From positions 62,001 through 126,000 of the forward strand of contig JAGVSM010001394.1 of assembly GCA_022494885.1 (NCBI GenBank): a stretch of DNA of 64,000 nt, given 5' to 3'. The position numbers and the translations under genes were made by a program. This DNA comes from Micrasema longulum (lineage: Eukaryota > Arthropoda > Insecta > Trichoptera > Brachycentridae). Under the pieces are notes generated by a model. It was not told the DNA's origin. It did not search any database and worked only from the letters and a program-made list of their open reading frames with translations. Positions 47,831-59,300 of the stretch are shown here, piece by piece (within the stretch, counting starts at the first letter, position 1; every line of letters begins with the position of its first letter).

Positions 47831-48856
47831 CGAATAATAAGTATTGGTAACATTTTAGTAATACGTTTTTTGACATTAAAATAGCTATTTTAAACAAGTA
47901 TTGATAAAGATAAGAACATTATTTACCGGTGAAAGGTTATATCATTGCTTTTTCAGGTCGATTTGTTCAGTATCTTAGCGTACATGTGGGCATTTCAGTA
48001 ATTGCCAAGAGATAAAAGTTCAAATGTAATCGAGAACTTTTTGCAACAGACTCAAGTCCGTTTTATCAAACACATCAAGGTTTTACTAACAGAATGCATT
48101 AAATCATTAAAACAAGTTCCGAGATAATCACATTTAAAGCTTTTTTATTCTTTCAACGCATTATTTTCCCACAGTTTTGTGTTATTTTTTAATTTTTTAA
48201 AGCTTTAAAATAGGCATAGCATAAAATTGAACAAGAAATCAACATCTTGCATCTTTATTAAAAAATATTTTAAATAAAGAATATAATGAAATAAAATGTT
48301 TTTTAAAAATTAAATGTATTATGTTGTAATTATTTATCATAGAATATATTATTAAGGTGTATTTGTTCCATGAAGTTTAGCGACGTTTTCTGATCTTTTT
48401 GGTACTCGTATTTTCGTGCTGTCATTTTTAGGCAATCTATAATACATTTAGGCAGTAAACGAAACCTTTCAATGAGCCATAAAATTTTCATGTGCAACCT
48501 CCCATAGACCAAAATAATTTATTCATGGAACCGAGCCGAAAAAACTTTTCGGCGAAATAAAAACGAAAAAGTGAAATTTAATACACCTTAATTTGACTTC
48601 TACTAATTTAAACGGGGCATAAAAAAGTCATAAAGATAAATAAGGGTTTAAGTATAAAATATGAGCATTTCATCCACTTAACTTAAGGAGTATTTGTCCT
48701 TTAATACTTGACTTTTGCTTTTTTCAAAGGTTTTGCAAACAACGCTTTAAAACTGAAACAGCCGCTGCCCCTGAACCGAGTCATTAAAAAATATGAGGTA
48801 AATAAACCTTAAAGTAAAGTTAAAACATAGTGTTAAATAGCTTAATTAATGCAAGT
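47831..48856. other. No gene seen
   Basis: AT-rich intronic DNA; ORF 48330..48512 is chance. Confidence 0.45.
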
Positions 48857-48930
48857 AAATATATACCGAATTTTTATGTCTACCGGTTTCAAGAGGTACT
48901 CGCCTTTTCGTCAACACTCTATGTTACGAA
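48857..48930 (-). repeat. Hammerhead-like family copy, core damaged
   Basis: On the minus strand, GAGTGT is followed by TGACGA (two C missing relative to 59.5 kb), then a weak stem, TTGAAACCGGTAGACATAAA and ATTCGG. The box order is kept but the core deletion would abolish folding. Confidence 0.55.
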
Positions 48931-48956
48931 CTAATACTTAATAAAATTAATTAAAA

Positions 48957-49080
48957 TGGCTCTTTTCGCACATGCCACGCAAATCCACCCAGCCCGGTTA
49001 CTTTGCCGCGTTCATCTTACAAACGCATTCACAACGTGTCTGGGTCGGGCGGATTGGCGTAGCATGTGTGAAAAGGGTCA
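48957..49080. repeat. GC-rich hairpin, 41-nt arms
   Basis: 48957-48997 (TGGCTCTTTTCGCACATGCC onward) pairs with 49040-49080 at about 33 of 41 positions around a 42 nt loop. It contrasts sharply with the AT-rich flanks. Probably a small foldback element; no family recognised. Confidence 0.6.
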
Positions 49081-49663
49081 ATGTGTGATCACAAAGTCAA
49101 TGTTTTGAATATTTATAATATAAAATAGCTTTTTTTACAAAAAAAACCTTGTTTATAGAGGAATAAATACTAGGGTTACTATATATGGAAATACTAATTA
49201 TGGAAAACCGTAATTAAAAAATTGTTTTGTTTATTTAAACATTATTCTATTTAGTTTGAAATGTATGTGTACTTTTGTACAACAGGCCAAAGAGGTAATA
49301 TTACTAGTTTAAAATAGAGTAATATATAATGTTTGTATAAAATATAGTAATACGTAATGTATACCACAAAATATGGATAATATATCATGACAATTTAGCT
49401 AAAACACCTTACGAATTTATAAGATTTATCTGTTTTGACGATTGATACATCGCATCGTCTTCACAAATACAATTTTCCTCAATTTATAATCGGTATAGTG
49501 AGTTAATATAATTATATCCCATATATAACCTGTAACTAGTGTGTGTAAGACCTTGAAAATATTTACAAAATGCCAAATATATTAATTGTAAAAAACAGGT
49601 TTTTAAAATCTATACGATAATGTTAGTTCCATTCTGAATTTTCATTTATTTTATAAATGTTTA

Positions 49664-50630
49664 CGAGGCCTATTCAGAAAGTAACGAAAAAAAAAAAATT
49701 TCTCGTGTTTGGAGAGTCCAATTATCATAATTTTACTGTGTTAGGTATACATGCCCTTAAAGTATGCTAAAATTTTCAGCTTTCTTTATTATTTACTTTT
49801 GTCTGTGGCAGCCGCTGAGGTTAGACGTGTTTTATGAGCTCGGCGATTTTTTTTTGTTAAGAAAATGGATCAAAGAATTTTTATCAAATTTTGTATAAAC
49901 AATAGAATAAAGTTTAAGAAAGTGTGCGAAATGTCCACAAAAGTCTATTATGAGTTTGATATGAGTAAAACAAAAGTTTACCAGTGGTATAAGCGTTTCC
50001 TAGATGGCCGTGAAGATGTTGAAGACAACGAACGGCCCGGACGCCCCAACACATCAACAACCGATGACAACATGGAAAAAGTTAAAGAAATGGTTATGAA
50101 CGATCGCTGAATCACAATCAAAGAAGTTGTTGATGATGTTGGCATATCAATTAGCCCATGCTAAGAATTATTTTCAATGTTTTGGGAATGAAACGCGTGG
50201 CAGCAAAATTTTATACAAATTTATTGAATTTTTAACAAAAACAGCGGCGAATGAATGAAGTCAACGACGATGCAGAATTAATAAAACGTGTTATAACATG
50301 TGACAAAACATAAGTTTACGGATATGACGTCAAAAATAAGGTTCAATCGTCGCAGTAGAGGCATTTTGGATCGCCAAGACGAAAATCGCCGAGCACGCCG
50401 AACACTAACCATATCGGCTGCCACAGACAAAGTAAACAATAAATACAAATGAAAATTTCAGCATCTTTAAAGGCATGTATACCAACACAGCAAAAATAAG
50501 ATAATTGGACTCAACAAACACGTTAAATTAAAAAAATCAACATAGTTTAGGATCATGTTTACAAACTTAATATTTGGTTCTCCAAACCTGCGAAATTGAA
50601 AAATTCCCGTTATTTTCTGAACACACCTCG
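49664..50630 (+). mobile_element. Mariner element (irritans-like) with internal deletion
   Basis: Terminal inverted repeats start CGAGGCCTATTCAGAAAGTA on the left and, on the minus strand, CGAGGTGTGTTCAGAAAATA on the right. TA duplications sit at 49662-49663 and 50631-50632. At 967 bp it is shorter than the usual 1.3 kb because the C-terminal part of the transposase is lost. Beyond the ends, 49702-49815 is an inverted repeat of 50415-50522 (CTGCCACAGACAAA and GGCATGTATACC words), unusually long for a mariner. Confidence 0.9.
49865..50345 (+). pseudogene. Mariner transposase remnant
   Basis: DDE-family transposase that would cut and paste the element at TA sites. The intact frame 49865..50107 holds the N-terminal helix-turn-helix region: QRIFIKFCINNRIKFKKVCE, MSKTKVYQWYKRFLDGREDV and NERPGRPNTSTTDDN. 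A TGA at 50108 follows where the family has Arg. After that, ITIKEVVDDVGIS and scattered frames lead to TCDKT and VYGYD near 50300, around the first catalytic aspartate, with a stop inside. The region holding the remaining catalytic aspartates is missing. Confidence 0.88.
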
Positions 50631-50699
50631 TATGTCATTTTATGGCAAAGTTTTTAACAAAAATATTTTATTAGAAATACTGCAGTTTTATTTTGTTCT

Positions 50700-51795
50700 T
50701 TAGTGGTTTGGAATGAAATTGTGGGGCGTGTTGGAAAAGTATGGAGTAAACAATAAACTTATACGTGCAGTATCGTCTCTCTATGAAGAGAATTCAGCGT
50801 GTGTAAGAGTTAAGGGGGGATTTACATCGTGAAACAGGGATGCGTGAAACAGGGATGTGTAATGTCACCATGGTTGTTTAATCTATTCATGGACAACTGT
50901 ATGAAAGAGATAGAATGTATGAGTATTGGAGTAAAAATGAATATTTTTTCAGTCAACTGCTTGTTGTATGCTGATGATGCAGTTAGCAAGCAGCAAGGAT
51001 GATTTGTAGCAAATAGTCTCTAGAATGTATGATGTATGCCTGGAGAGTGAATTGGCGATGAACGAAAGTAAGTCAAAAGTGATGGTATTTGAAAGGGATA
51101 GTGAGGTTACTGACTGCAAAAAAAAGTAAACAACGAATGTCTCGAGCAAGTAGAAGAATTCGTGTATCTGGAAAGCATGTTTTCAAGGGATGGAAGAGTA
51201 GAAAAAGATGTTGAAAGTAGAGTGAATGCGGGCAACAAAATAAACGGAGCACTAAGCACAGTAATTTCTGTCAATCTAAGTTAAACTGGCATTGCTCAAC
51301 GGAGTTTTAGTCCCAACACTTATGTATGGACGTGAAACATGGAACTGGCAGAGGAAGGATGAAAGCCGAGTGAACGCGGGTGAAATACAATCTCTTAGAC
51401 GAATGTGTGGGAAATCAATGTATGACAGGGTCACGAATGATGAAATCAGGCGAGAGTGTAAATCTGAGTCAAGTATAATTGATAAGATTAAGAAAGGTTC
51501 TCTGAGATTGTTTGGTCACGTAGAACGAATGGACGACGAAAGAATGGTAAAACAAGTATATATGGCGAAAATGAACGGCAACGTGAGACGAGGACGACCA
51601 AGAAAAACGTGGCATGATCAGATAAACCAAAATCTTAAGTCTGGTCATGTCAAAAGCAGACAGAACCGAAGGGCATGTATGACAAGATGTATGAATGTGG
51701 AAGATGCTAGGATAGACGTGTGTGGCGGTCCATTCTCTCTACCTACCCCTACGGGAAAATAGCGTGATGGTAGTAGTAGTAGTAGTAGTAGTGGT
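50700..51795 (+). mobile_element. LINE (same family as 25.4 kb), ending near exon 2
   Basis: A decayed RT domain reads MKLWGVLEKYGVNNKLIRAV, then LLYADDAV with the catalytic YADD at 50967-50978, with several frameshifts and stops between. The C-terminal frame 51292..51762 is intact, with LMYGRETWNW, RSLRRMCGKSMYDRVTN, KIKKGSLRLFGHVERMD and RRGRPRKTWHDQI. The 3' end is a (GTA)n run at 51768-51793, about 110 bp before the exon 2 acceptor and in the same direction as the host gene. Confidence 0.85.
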
Positions 51796-51903
51796 TTTTA
51801 CTTCTGGTTTCAATCTACGGGTTTGCAGCAAACACTCACATATCGTTCTCCACTCTTTGAGATCTTCCGCGGTTTCGATACTAACAAATTATTATTTTTT
51901 CAG

Positions 51904-52070
51904 TTAATAATGGAGGTCAACGGTCAGGTTGCACTGTTTCGTGACCTGCTGATCCACATCGGGCAGGCCAGGGACTGTCCTGAGCTGAGGGAGAGGATAA
52001 GGAAGTTAAGAAGATCCTGTGTAGAGTCCTGCACTCACACAAGCCAACTCATTCTTCCTAACCTCAAGAG
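51904..52070 (+). CDS. R7BP-like gene, exon 2 (family core)
   Basis: An internal exon of a gene of the RGS7BP/RGS9BP family (RSBP-1 in nematodes). These proteins bind the DEP/DHEX domains of R7-type RGS proteins, which complex with Gbeta5, and hold them at membranes to speed shut-off of Gi/o signalling in neurons. The acceptor is TTTTTTCAG|TTAATA, phase 0, after a TACTAAC branch site. The 55 full codons start LIMEVNGQVALFRDLLIHIG, matching the vertebrate R7BP motif of the type QVALYRELV.SIG. They continue with CPELRERIRKLRRSCVESC, the predicted first helices of the syntaxin-like bundle. The donor is CTCAAGAG|GTGAGA, phase 2. The C-terminal lipidated or basic anchor must lie in later exons, not found here. 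GC content is well above the flanks, as expected for a real exon. Confidence 0.8.
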
Positions 52071-54984
52071 GTGAGAACCTTATATATTTTTCATGTATAT
52101 GTTACGTATTATATAATGTAATTATTTATCTGCGCTTAACGAAAATGTAACCAGAAGTAGGAGAACTATTAACCTCAATCGTGCAGAGAAATTTTGAGTG
52201 ATTAAAGTATAATACTATGAGTTTTTGAGTGTGATCTATATCTAAATTTTCAAACTTTTTACGAAAATTACGATTTAGTTAATCACTTATCTACTGAGTG
52301 CGAAAATCTGTTTTTTTTAATATTTATTACTGATATTTCTAAGTACGCCTTGATTTTTTCTGCCTATTTTGGTATTCGGCATTACACATAAAATTTTGTT
52401 TTCTGCTTGGCTTCTGAATGATATTTTAAGTTTTTAATATATTTCAATAAAATTAAACTAATTTTATTAAATAAACATGTTTTATAAAATAATAATACAG
52501 TTATCGTGAACTTTATCGATTTATTATCAGTTTCAGAGCCATTCCTTAAAAAAAATATCTTAAATAATTTTTTTAACATTTTTTTAATACCAATTTTTTT
52601 CATTATAAATTAATTTATATTATTCAGGTCTGGAAGGCTTCAAGCTGTCCGAAATTGCTTTTATCCAAGAAAAACGCATTCAAATCGAAAATATAATATT
52701 TTTTCCATATTTATTATAAACGAGCTGAATCCGGCAATGCTTTGCTATTGCTAGATTTGAGTACATACTCGTATACAGATTAAATGAACACATTCGAAAA
52801 TTTATATCAATTATTGGATAAACTCCAAATTAGATATGAACGTTTACAATTTTGTTTAAATAGACGTTTCATTATCCCATTTTCCGCACCTCAAAACTGA
52901 ACCGATTTTGTTATTTTTTTGACAGAGTATGGAATAAAATTTTATACATCGGTACGTTTTGTTTTTTTCAAAAAAAGTCCTATTTGTATTCCATGCGCCC
53001 GAAGACGTCAGATAAAACTGTGCTTTTCTACGGGTTTGGATGGTTCTAGTTCAGATAATAAACTATTTTTTTAAAAACGAAACGAAATAAATATCTATAG
53101 TGTGTAAAAAACCCCAGCTCTAGTGCCATAATCCAGAGAGATAATACGGAAATACGTTTGTATTAAGAAAAGTCGACCGCGTTTTTTCTTAAGATCAAAC
53201 ATTACTAAGTATACTTACAAAACTTTACTAAAAAAAATCTTTAGTTAAAACCGTTTATTAACGTAAAAAAGATGTCGTAACTTTTTATTGGCAAGTAAGT
53301 ATCTAAGTACTTGTTTATGGTTGTATTCCAAAACTTTACATAATATAATTTTTAAGTAAAAAATCCTTTTTACCAATGTCAAACTCTGCTCAGGGGTGCA
53401 CAGTTAGGAATGCGATTTCCAAAAATTTTTAAAAAGTCTGTTAATATTGTTTAAGTATTACCAAAAATCCAGTAAAAAGAAATAAATGGATTTAAATTAT
53501 CAGGAATTAAAGGAAATAATCTGATTATGATCCATAAAAAAATAATGTTGTTCGTAAACATTCATAAACCACATTTTTTATACACAAATAAAATAACCTT
53601 TATTCAATTTTTTTTATCCGCAATCTCGGCAAATGCAACCCTGGTAATGCATAAAATCACGCTTGCAACGTTTTTTGTACTTAATAAATTTAGGATTTTA
53701 TGAGTTATAAACCTTTCCGTGGCAAAGATGTACATTTATCTGAAAACCGCACGTAAATCGGTCCAGTAGTTATTCAGTCCATCGAGGTCAATCATTTGTT
53801 CATTGCCTTTTATTAATATAATTAAAAATTAATTTCTTTTTATTTCATTTTGGTCTTCCGGTGAACTGTACATTATGTTTTTTCAAATATTTTAAAGGGG
53901 TAAAACCCTTAATTGGTTAACTTATTTGCTTAATTTTTTACTAGTGTTAGTTTCAGTAAATAAATATATGTAGTTACTTGAATTCTACACCAATTTCTTC
54001 CGTAAATGACACATCATATTATTTGATATTTAAGGTACCACAATCCTTTGATCAATCCGGGTCCGTATATGTACATACATACATACGTACAGTGTGCAGG
54101 ATATGTACTGTTTGCGCCACATCTCTGCGTACATATATGCTTTCATCTGTGCCTACGGAAAGCCAAGCCACAAACTAGTATGTTCTATAGTTAGGTTACA
54201 ATTCCATTGAACAGTGAACATGTTTGACATAGCTGTTGGGTTGTCAAACCAAATGCTTGTTCTGATTACGAATCCTTCGAGTGTTACCATTTTGGAACAA
54301 TTGCAACATATGAATCAAATCAAGATCCTAACCTGTACCAAACATTTAATAGCTGTAAATTGATAATGAAGAATTCAAACAATACGACAAACATAATATT
54401 TTTACTTAAACAATGGATTGATGAACATTTTCTACCTCTGCCTACCCTATCATTTACTTCTTTTGTAACAAAAAGTCATTTATCCTTTTATCAAAGTAAT
54501 TCGTATCTTTTTATTTTACTTTTTCCTTACTTTATTGAGCGGAATTGAATTGGTTCGTCAATTTAAGTGCGTTTAATGTTTAAAACATAAAATATTTTGA
54601 TACATACATTTCAATATAAATTGTATGCCAGCCATATTACGATTGATTTCATTTTATTTTATGCTATGCGATAAACCCACAGTGTGCATATATTGAAAAA
54701 ATGTTTGCACTGAATAAATCTACAGGAACTATAAAACAGAAAACAAATTTGTGTTTGTTCTTCACAAGAACTCCACCGTAATGGTACGGCGCCGGCGTAG
54801 CGACGTGAAATTTGGACACTTCATTAAGATGAAATTTTTAGGTCAACTATGAAGTTTAAAGCCAAATTTTCTCGGCTTTCTTCAGTACAAAAACAAACTC
54901 ACAAACGGTGAGCCGTAGCGACCTTAGATTTCTATAATTTTCTACAATTCTGCGATAAAATTACATATCAATGTATTTAAATAA
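52071..54984. other. Likely start of intron 2; no exon seen
   Basis: AT-rich DNA. 53735-53790 (AAATCGGTCCAGTAGTTATT) is a phrase common in arthropod transposons but too short to classify. A (CATA)n-like run lies at 54070-54090. An acceptor-like TTATTCAG at 52621 opens a short frame with no family similarity. Confidence 0.4.
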
Positions 54985-55790
54985 CAAAACCAGTTTTTAT
55001 TTATTTATTTATTTATGCTTTATTAAGTTAGTTCATAACATCTTAAGAACTTGTATAAACTTTTAATAATAATACAATTTTTCTATCAAAATTTCTCAAT
55101 TACATAATTTTTCAAAGTAATTTTAAATATTTCAATTTTTTCTATTTCCTTTATTTCTTCAGGCAACTCATTGTACAACTTCAATCTCTTTTACAGTGAG
55201 TTTTGAGATTCTGTTTTTTTCCTCATTGGTAATCTTATCTTTTTTTACCCCTTGTTTCATATGTATCACATTGTTGGTTAAATTTTATTATTGTTTTTAT
55301 TTTATTCATCCCCTTAATTATTTTATGTATAAAAATTGCCACATTATATTTAATTTGTTTCTTTACTGTAAGCAAGCCAATTCCTTTGTGCATTCTTTCT
55401 ACAATAAGATTTTATTTTTTTTAGTATAATCCTCATTGGCTTATTTTGAAGAATTTGTATATTTTGAATTTCTCCTTCATTACATAAAAAAATAATGGAA
55501 GAACATTAATTTATGTGTGGACATATTATTGTTTTATATATAAGAATACTACTTTTTAAATCTATTACATTTCGTAATCTTCCCATAAATGAAATTTTTT
55601 TTGAATTTTTTTTTGTTACATATTTTTGTAACAAGAGGAAATAAAATTTGAATAAAAAGCGAAGCTTTATATTTTTTGAGCAATCTGTAATCATATGGTT
55701 ACACTTTGCATTTTTTAGGTGATGTAAAATATTTTGTATAATTAATTGATTCTTATGTATAATGTTATAAAGGCAAAAGAAATTCATTTC
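54985..55790 (-). mobile_element. LINE C-terminal relic
   Basis: On the minus strand, GRLRNVIDLKSSILIYKTII (55506..55787), then IQNIQILQNKPMRIIL, and finally KLYNELPEEIKEIEKIEIFK in successive frames represent the post-palm and C-terminal parts of a non-LTR reverse transcriptase. The tail is an (AAAT)n run, seen on the plus strand as TTTATTTATTTATTTATG near 54995. Several frameshifts; no catalytic motif left. Confidence 0.65.
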
Positions 55791-56984
55791 GTTGAATTTC
55801 GAAATAATTATTCATTGTTTTTAGTATCTTAAATTAATGTGATCTAATTATAATAATTTTCTCAAACTTGTAAATGTTGTTTTAATTTATGACTTACCTT
55901 TTATTTACAAACTTCGTTTCGGAAATTCGTCGAAAACTTATAGCTGTGTATGGTGTTGGCACGTGAGTAAGAAATAATTCACGAGATGAAACGATAAAAC
56001 CTGGAAAAACCGAAAGAGGGTGTTGGATCATGTTATGAAAGTCATGGAAAGTGGAACTTTTACAACCATTATCAAGAAGTAAGTACACGCACGGTTATCA
56101 TGCCACAAACCCCATAAAAAATGAATTAGGTCTCGCAGTAAAGGCGTCTCACATTTTTGTGTAAATGCGCTGCTATGTGTCACAAAATGAGCATTCGTTA
56201 AAAACGTAATTAAAAAATATGGTTTACAAACATAATAATCTTCCGCAATAGATCTACACAAACTACAACAACATCAGGAGCTTATTTATCTAGAGCTTAA
56301 TAAAAGTTTATTTTTAAATATCTTTTATAATTTTTAAAACCAAAATCACTTAAGAAAATCGCATAAGGAATATTCAAGGAAAAATAATAATACCTTGTTA
56401 CTTCACACTGTTCTGAATAATATATCTCTCGTTTTCTGGGCGGATGACGAATACATGAAATAAATATTTTATATCAATCTTATGTATTGCTTTGAACTCA
56501 TGCTAAGAATATAAGCATAAATTTATTTTTTAAATTATTATTTCATTTAATTTTGTTGATCTATAAAATCATTTTCCTTAATGTCTTTGCCTTTCGTGTA
56601 ACAAGACTTTTCTTCCCACGAGTTTTATGATGATGTTCGCTTAAGTCATAAACAAGGTATAAGTAGTTTGGAGAATTTAATAGTAACCCTTTAAGACCGG
56701 GTGTTTATTCAAATATATAAGAAATTAAATTAACAACACACCGAAATAAAAAAGTGGTGTTTGTGCTAAAATTCGTCTGCTCGTGTGAATAGTCATCACA
56801 ACTCAAACAACTCCGATTTTAATTTGACTGATTTGTTTATTTTGGAGCCAATTCCTGTAATTTTTCTAAATAAAATTTACGTCAAGTTTTAAGAATATTT
56901 ATTATTTTTCTTTATCTTTGAATATACCTTAGGTTCTCTAGATCTAAGATCTACTGATGCAATACATTACAGAACTAATTATCG
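55791..56984. other. No gene seen
   Basis: AT-rich DNA with chance ORFs at 55894..56261 (minus). Confidence 0.4.
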
Positions 56985-57130
56985 TTCCCCTGAGATGATG
57001 AGGTCCAACCGTCCCTTCATCTATCGGGTGGTCTTCCAGGCGGACGTTGTCCATATGAGATTTGATTGGCTGCAGCATACACAAGTTGTCACTGCTCATC
57101 CTGGCCGCATGGTCCCTCCAGTATCTTCAT
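56985..57130 (-). mobile_element. Possible LINE C-terminal scrap
   Basis: The minus strand reads WRDHAARMSSDNL and, in another frame, PPGRPPDR and RDGWTSSSQGND, resembling the GH.ARM...PGRP..RW block of LINE C-termini. The match is short and split by a frameshift. Confidence 0.35.
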
Positions 57131-57391
57131 CTATATTTGCTCTATCACAAGATATCCTGTCTTTTACATGTCTCTAATTATAGTATTACGGGTTCGATCT
57201 CGGAGCATTTACCAAGCAATGGACGTGTAGACTTTTGTTTCAGTAGTTTTAAGTAGCCCACATGTGTTAAAGTGTCAGCCTCCGCTTCTACACCATTCGT
57301 CATAATGATACTCACACATATCTTGTATATTTTAATATTATACTTTTGTAATTTTATAATTATTGTTATTGACGCCTTGATAGTCCGGCTC

Positions 57392-57512
57392 TTTTGTCGG
57401 AGTTATCATTAAATGTCCCCGGCTACCGCACCCGTCACACGTCGAGCTCTCTATTTCATCTGCCAGCAGTTCGTACGAACTATGCCCAGAACTCTCCACT
57501 TATACGTTTTGT
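57392..57512 (+). mobile_element. LINE C-terminal fragment, fused to next element
   Basis: LLSELSLNVPGYRTRH and SLFHLPAVRTNYAQNSPL match the final domain of Jockey/CR1-like proteins (RTNYGQNSP...). The next base pairs already belong to the thumb region of another element, so two LINE pieces are joined directly. Confidence 0.6.
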
Positions 57513-58605
57513 TCTACGGAAGTCCGTGACCTTAGTGTTGTACTTGATAGTAAACTTACATTTAACAAACATATAGAAAATACTGTAGAAAAAGCAAAAA
57601 AATGTTAGGGTTTGTCAATCAAACCAAACCTTCACAAGAACTGACGCATTAAGAAAACTTTTTTTCATATGTACCAGTCTGATGGAATCCAATATAATAC
57701 GTACAAAAATCGTATTGAACATATTCAAAATTATTTTCTTAGACAATTAGATTTCAGAAATAATGTTTCATTCTCAAGTAGGACTGAGTCAGCTAATTTT
57801 CACAAGGTTCAAAATCTCGCAACTCGGCGTACCATGTTGGATATGAGCTTTCTATACAAAATTGTTAATAACGTAATTGATAGCCCAGAAATTGTTAGAG
57901 GCATTTCGTATCGAGTCCCTGTCCGTAGAACTCGTCAATCTGTACTCTTCGACATTCCTAAGTCAATGACTAATTATTTAAGAAATAGCACTCTACGAAG
58001 AATACAGATTACCTATAATGACAGTTTCAGTGACATCGACATACTACATTGCAAATACCATATTTTTATCAGATCAGTTAAAGACATTTTAAATTTATCT
58101 CCTGCTTGACTTTTAACTTTTAATTTGATTCTTGATTTTGTCTTTCAATTTTAACTTTTTAATTTTAATTCTTAATTTTAACTTTCAATTTAAACTTTTA
58201 ACTTAATTTTAATTTAAACTTTTCATTTTAATTTTAACTTTTACTTTTAATTTTAATAATTTGATTTCAACTCTTAATTTATACCTACCTACATCTACTA
58301 CCTGCATCGAATAATTTATTGTTACTTGTGATTTTTTTTTACAATTAAATTGAAATGTTCATGGAAGCAGAGAGAGAGGGAGGAAAGTAGAGTAGCTTAC
58401 AATGTCTTCTCCTTTTTATGAACTTTTTATGTAATATTTTTATTTTTACTTTTTTAGAATTAAATTATTTTTCCCCTCTCCTCCTGCATTCATTAGTGTG
58501 AAATCTGTAATTGGTCTTACTTTTTAAAATTGTTCTTTTGTACCTTGTTGTTTATATAAAGACTGTATGATTTCATTAATAAATAAATAAATAAATAAAT
58601 TGTAA
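57513..58605 (+). mobile_element. LINE 3' half (Jockey/CR1-like)
   Basis: Begins with the thumb motif VRDLSVVLDSKLTFNKHIEN, has a frameshift near 57600, then the frame 57669..58109 with YKNRIEHIQNYFLRQLDFR, TRRTMLDMSFLYKIVNNVID and VPVRRTRQSVLFDIPKS, ending at TGA 58107-58109. The roughly 490 nt 3' UTR starts with a degenerate T-rich tandem array and ends in (AATA)n at 58577-58601. No catalytic domain. Confidence 0.82.
58108..58285 (+). repeat. Degenerate TTTTAAYTTTTAATTT array
   Basis: About a dozen imperfect units of TTTTAACTTTTAATTTTAAT-type sequence immediately after the LINE stop codon, forming part of its 3' UTR. Confidence 0.6.
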
Positions 58606-58969
58606 GACTTTTTGTTTTACTAACTGATATTATCACGTAAAGCTTCTGTGATTCTAGGTGAAACTTATACAACAATCTTTGAAGGTATTCCTTAGATTGA
58701 GCTATATTTTTCTCAAATAAAAACGTGTGTTAATTAAAAATTAACGTCATCTTGTGTATATTGGTCTAGTGATGATTTAAAATTAACGTCAAATAATGTC
58801 TAAAATTTGGAAATTTTCAAAACTAAAAGAATACTAAATATTATTTACGTTTCTTCCCTAACCTACCCATTCGTCAACATAACACTAAATATTATTTATC
58901 TTATTTTGGTGAATTGAACATGGTGATGTCTGCATTTCCTTTAACTCTGCTTGCAATTTATATATATTT

Positions 58970-59300
58970 TCACAAATACTATATATGTAGGAAGATTGTT
59001 GATGGGGGTTGGTGAAGCTCCTATCCCAGTTGGAGATTGACAGAAGATATGAGATTGCTGTTTAACGCGTATTTATCACATGACAAGGCAAATAAAAAAA
59101 AATTACGTCGCGCAAGTATTACGGCGATGAGAAGTTGAACTACATGTTGGAATTGAGTGACTGCGTTGAGCTGACGTGTTGGGCTGACTGTTTGGCCTGA
59201 CTGGTTAGGCTGATTGTTTGGGCTGACTGGGCGTTACCAAACCTTGTGGTCTCTTTATAGGCCACGTGTGCACTGCAGGACGTTGCACTTATCTAGATGG
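58970..59300. repeat. GC-richer block with 13-14-mer minisatellite
   Basis: 59163-59232 consists of about five imperfect copies of GTTTGGGCTGACTG. It sits in a GC-richer block that also has TCTTTATAGG and CACGTG words; this could be part of an old LTR but no paired LTR or primer-binding site is visible. Confidence 0.5.

Larger units (their letters stand above)
17295..51903 (+). other. R7BP-like gene, inferred intron 1 (34.6 kb)
   Basis: The intron starts GTAAGG and ends in a pyrimidine-rich ATTATTTTTTCAG. A perfect branch-point consensus TACTAAC lies at 51879-51885, 19 bases before the acceptor. It is packed with transposon remains in both orientations, annotated separately. Pairing of these two splice sites is inferred from phase and order. 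Confidence 0.5.

Noticed and set aside
47532..47897. 121-codon minus ORF with an apparent signal peptide
   Set aside because: It runs through a snap-back repeat end and a LINE scrap; the same peptide words recur at 59978-60214 because the DNA is repeated.
51292..51762. Host gene encoded by the intact 156-codon ORF
   Set aside because: The RSLRRMCGKSMYDR and RGRPRKTWHDQI motifs are LINE C-terminal motifs and recur at 25.5 kb.
52621..52735. Exon 3 of the R7BP-like gene after TTATTCAG
   Set aside because: The phase fits, but the frame is short, AT-rich towards its end, stops soon and shows none of the family sequence expected after the first helices.
58970..59300. A solo LTR
   Set aside because: TATA-like and GC-rich features are suggestive, but no matching LTR, primer-binding site or target duplication could be found in the window.
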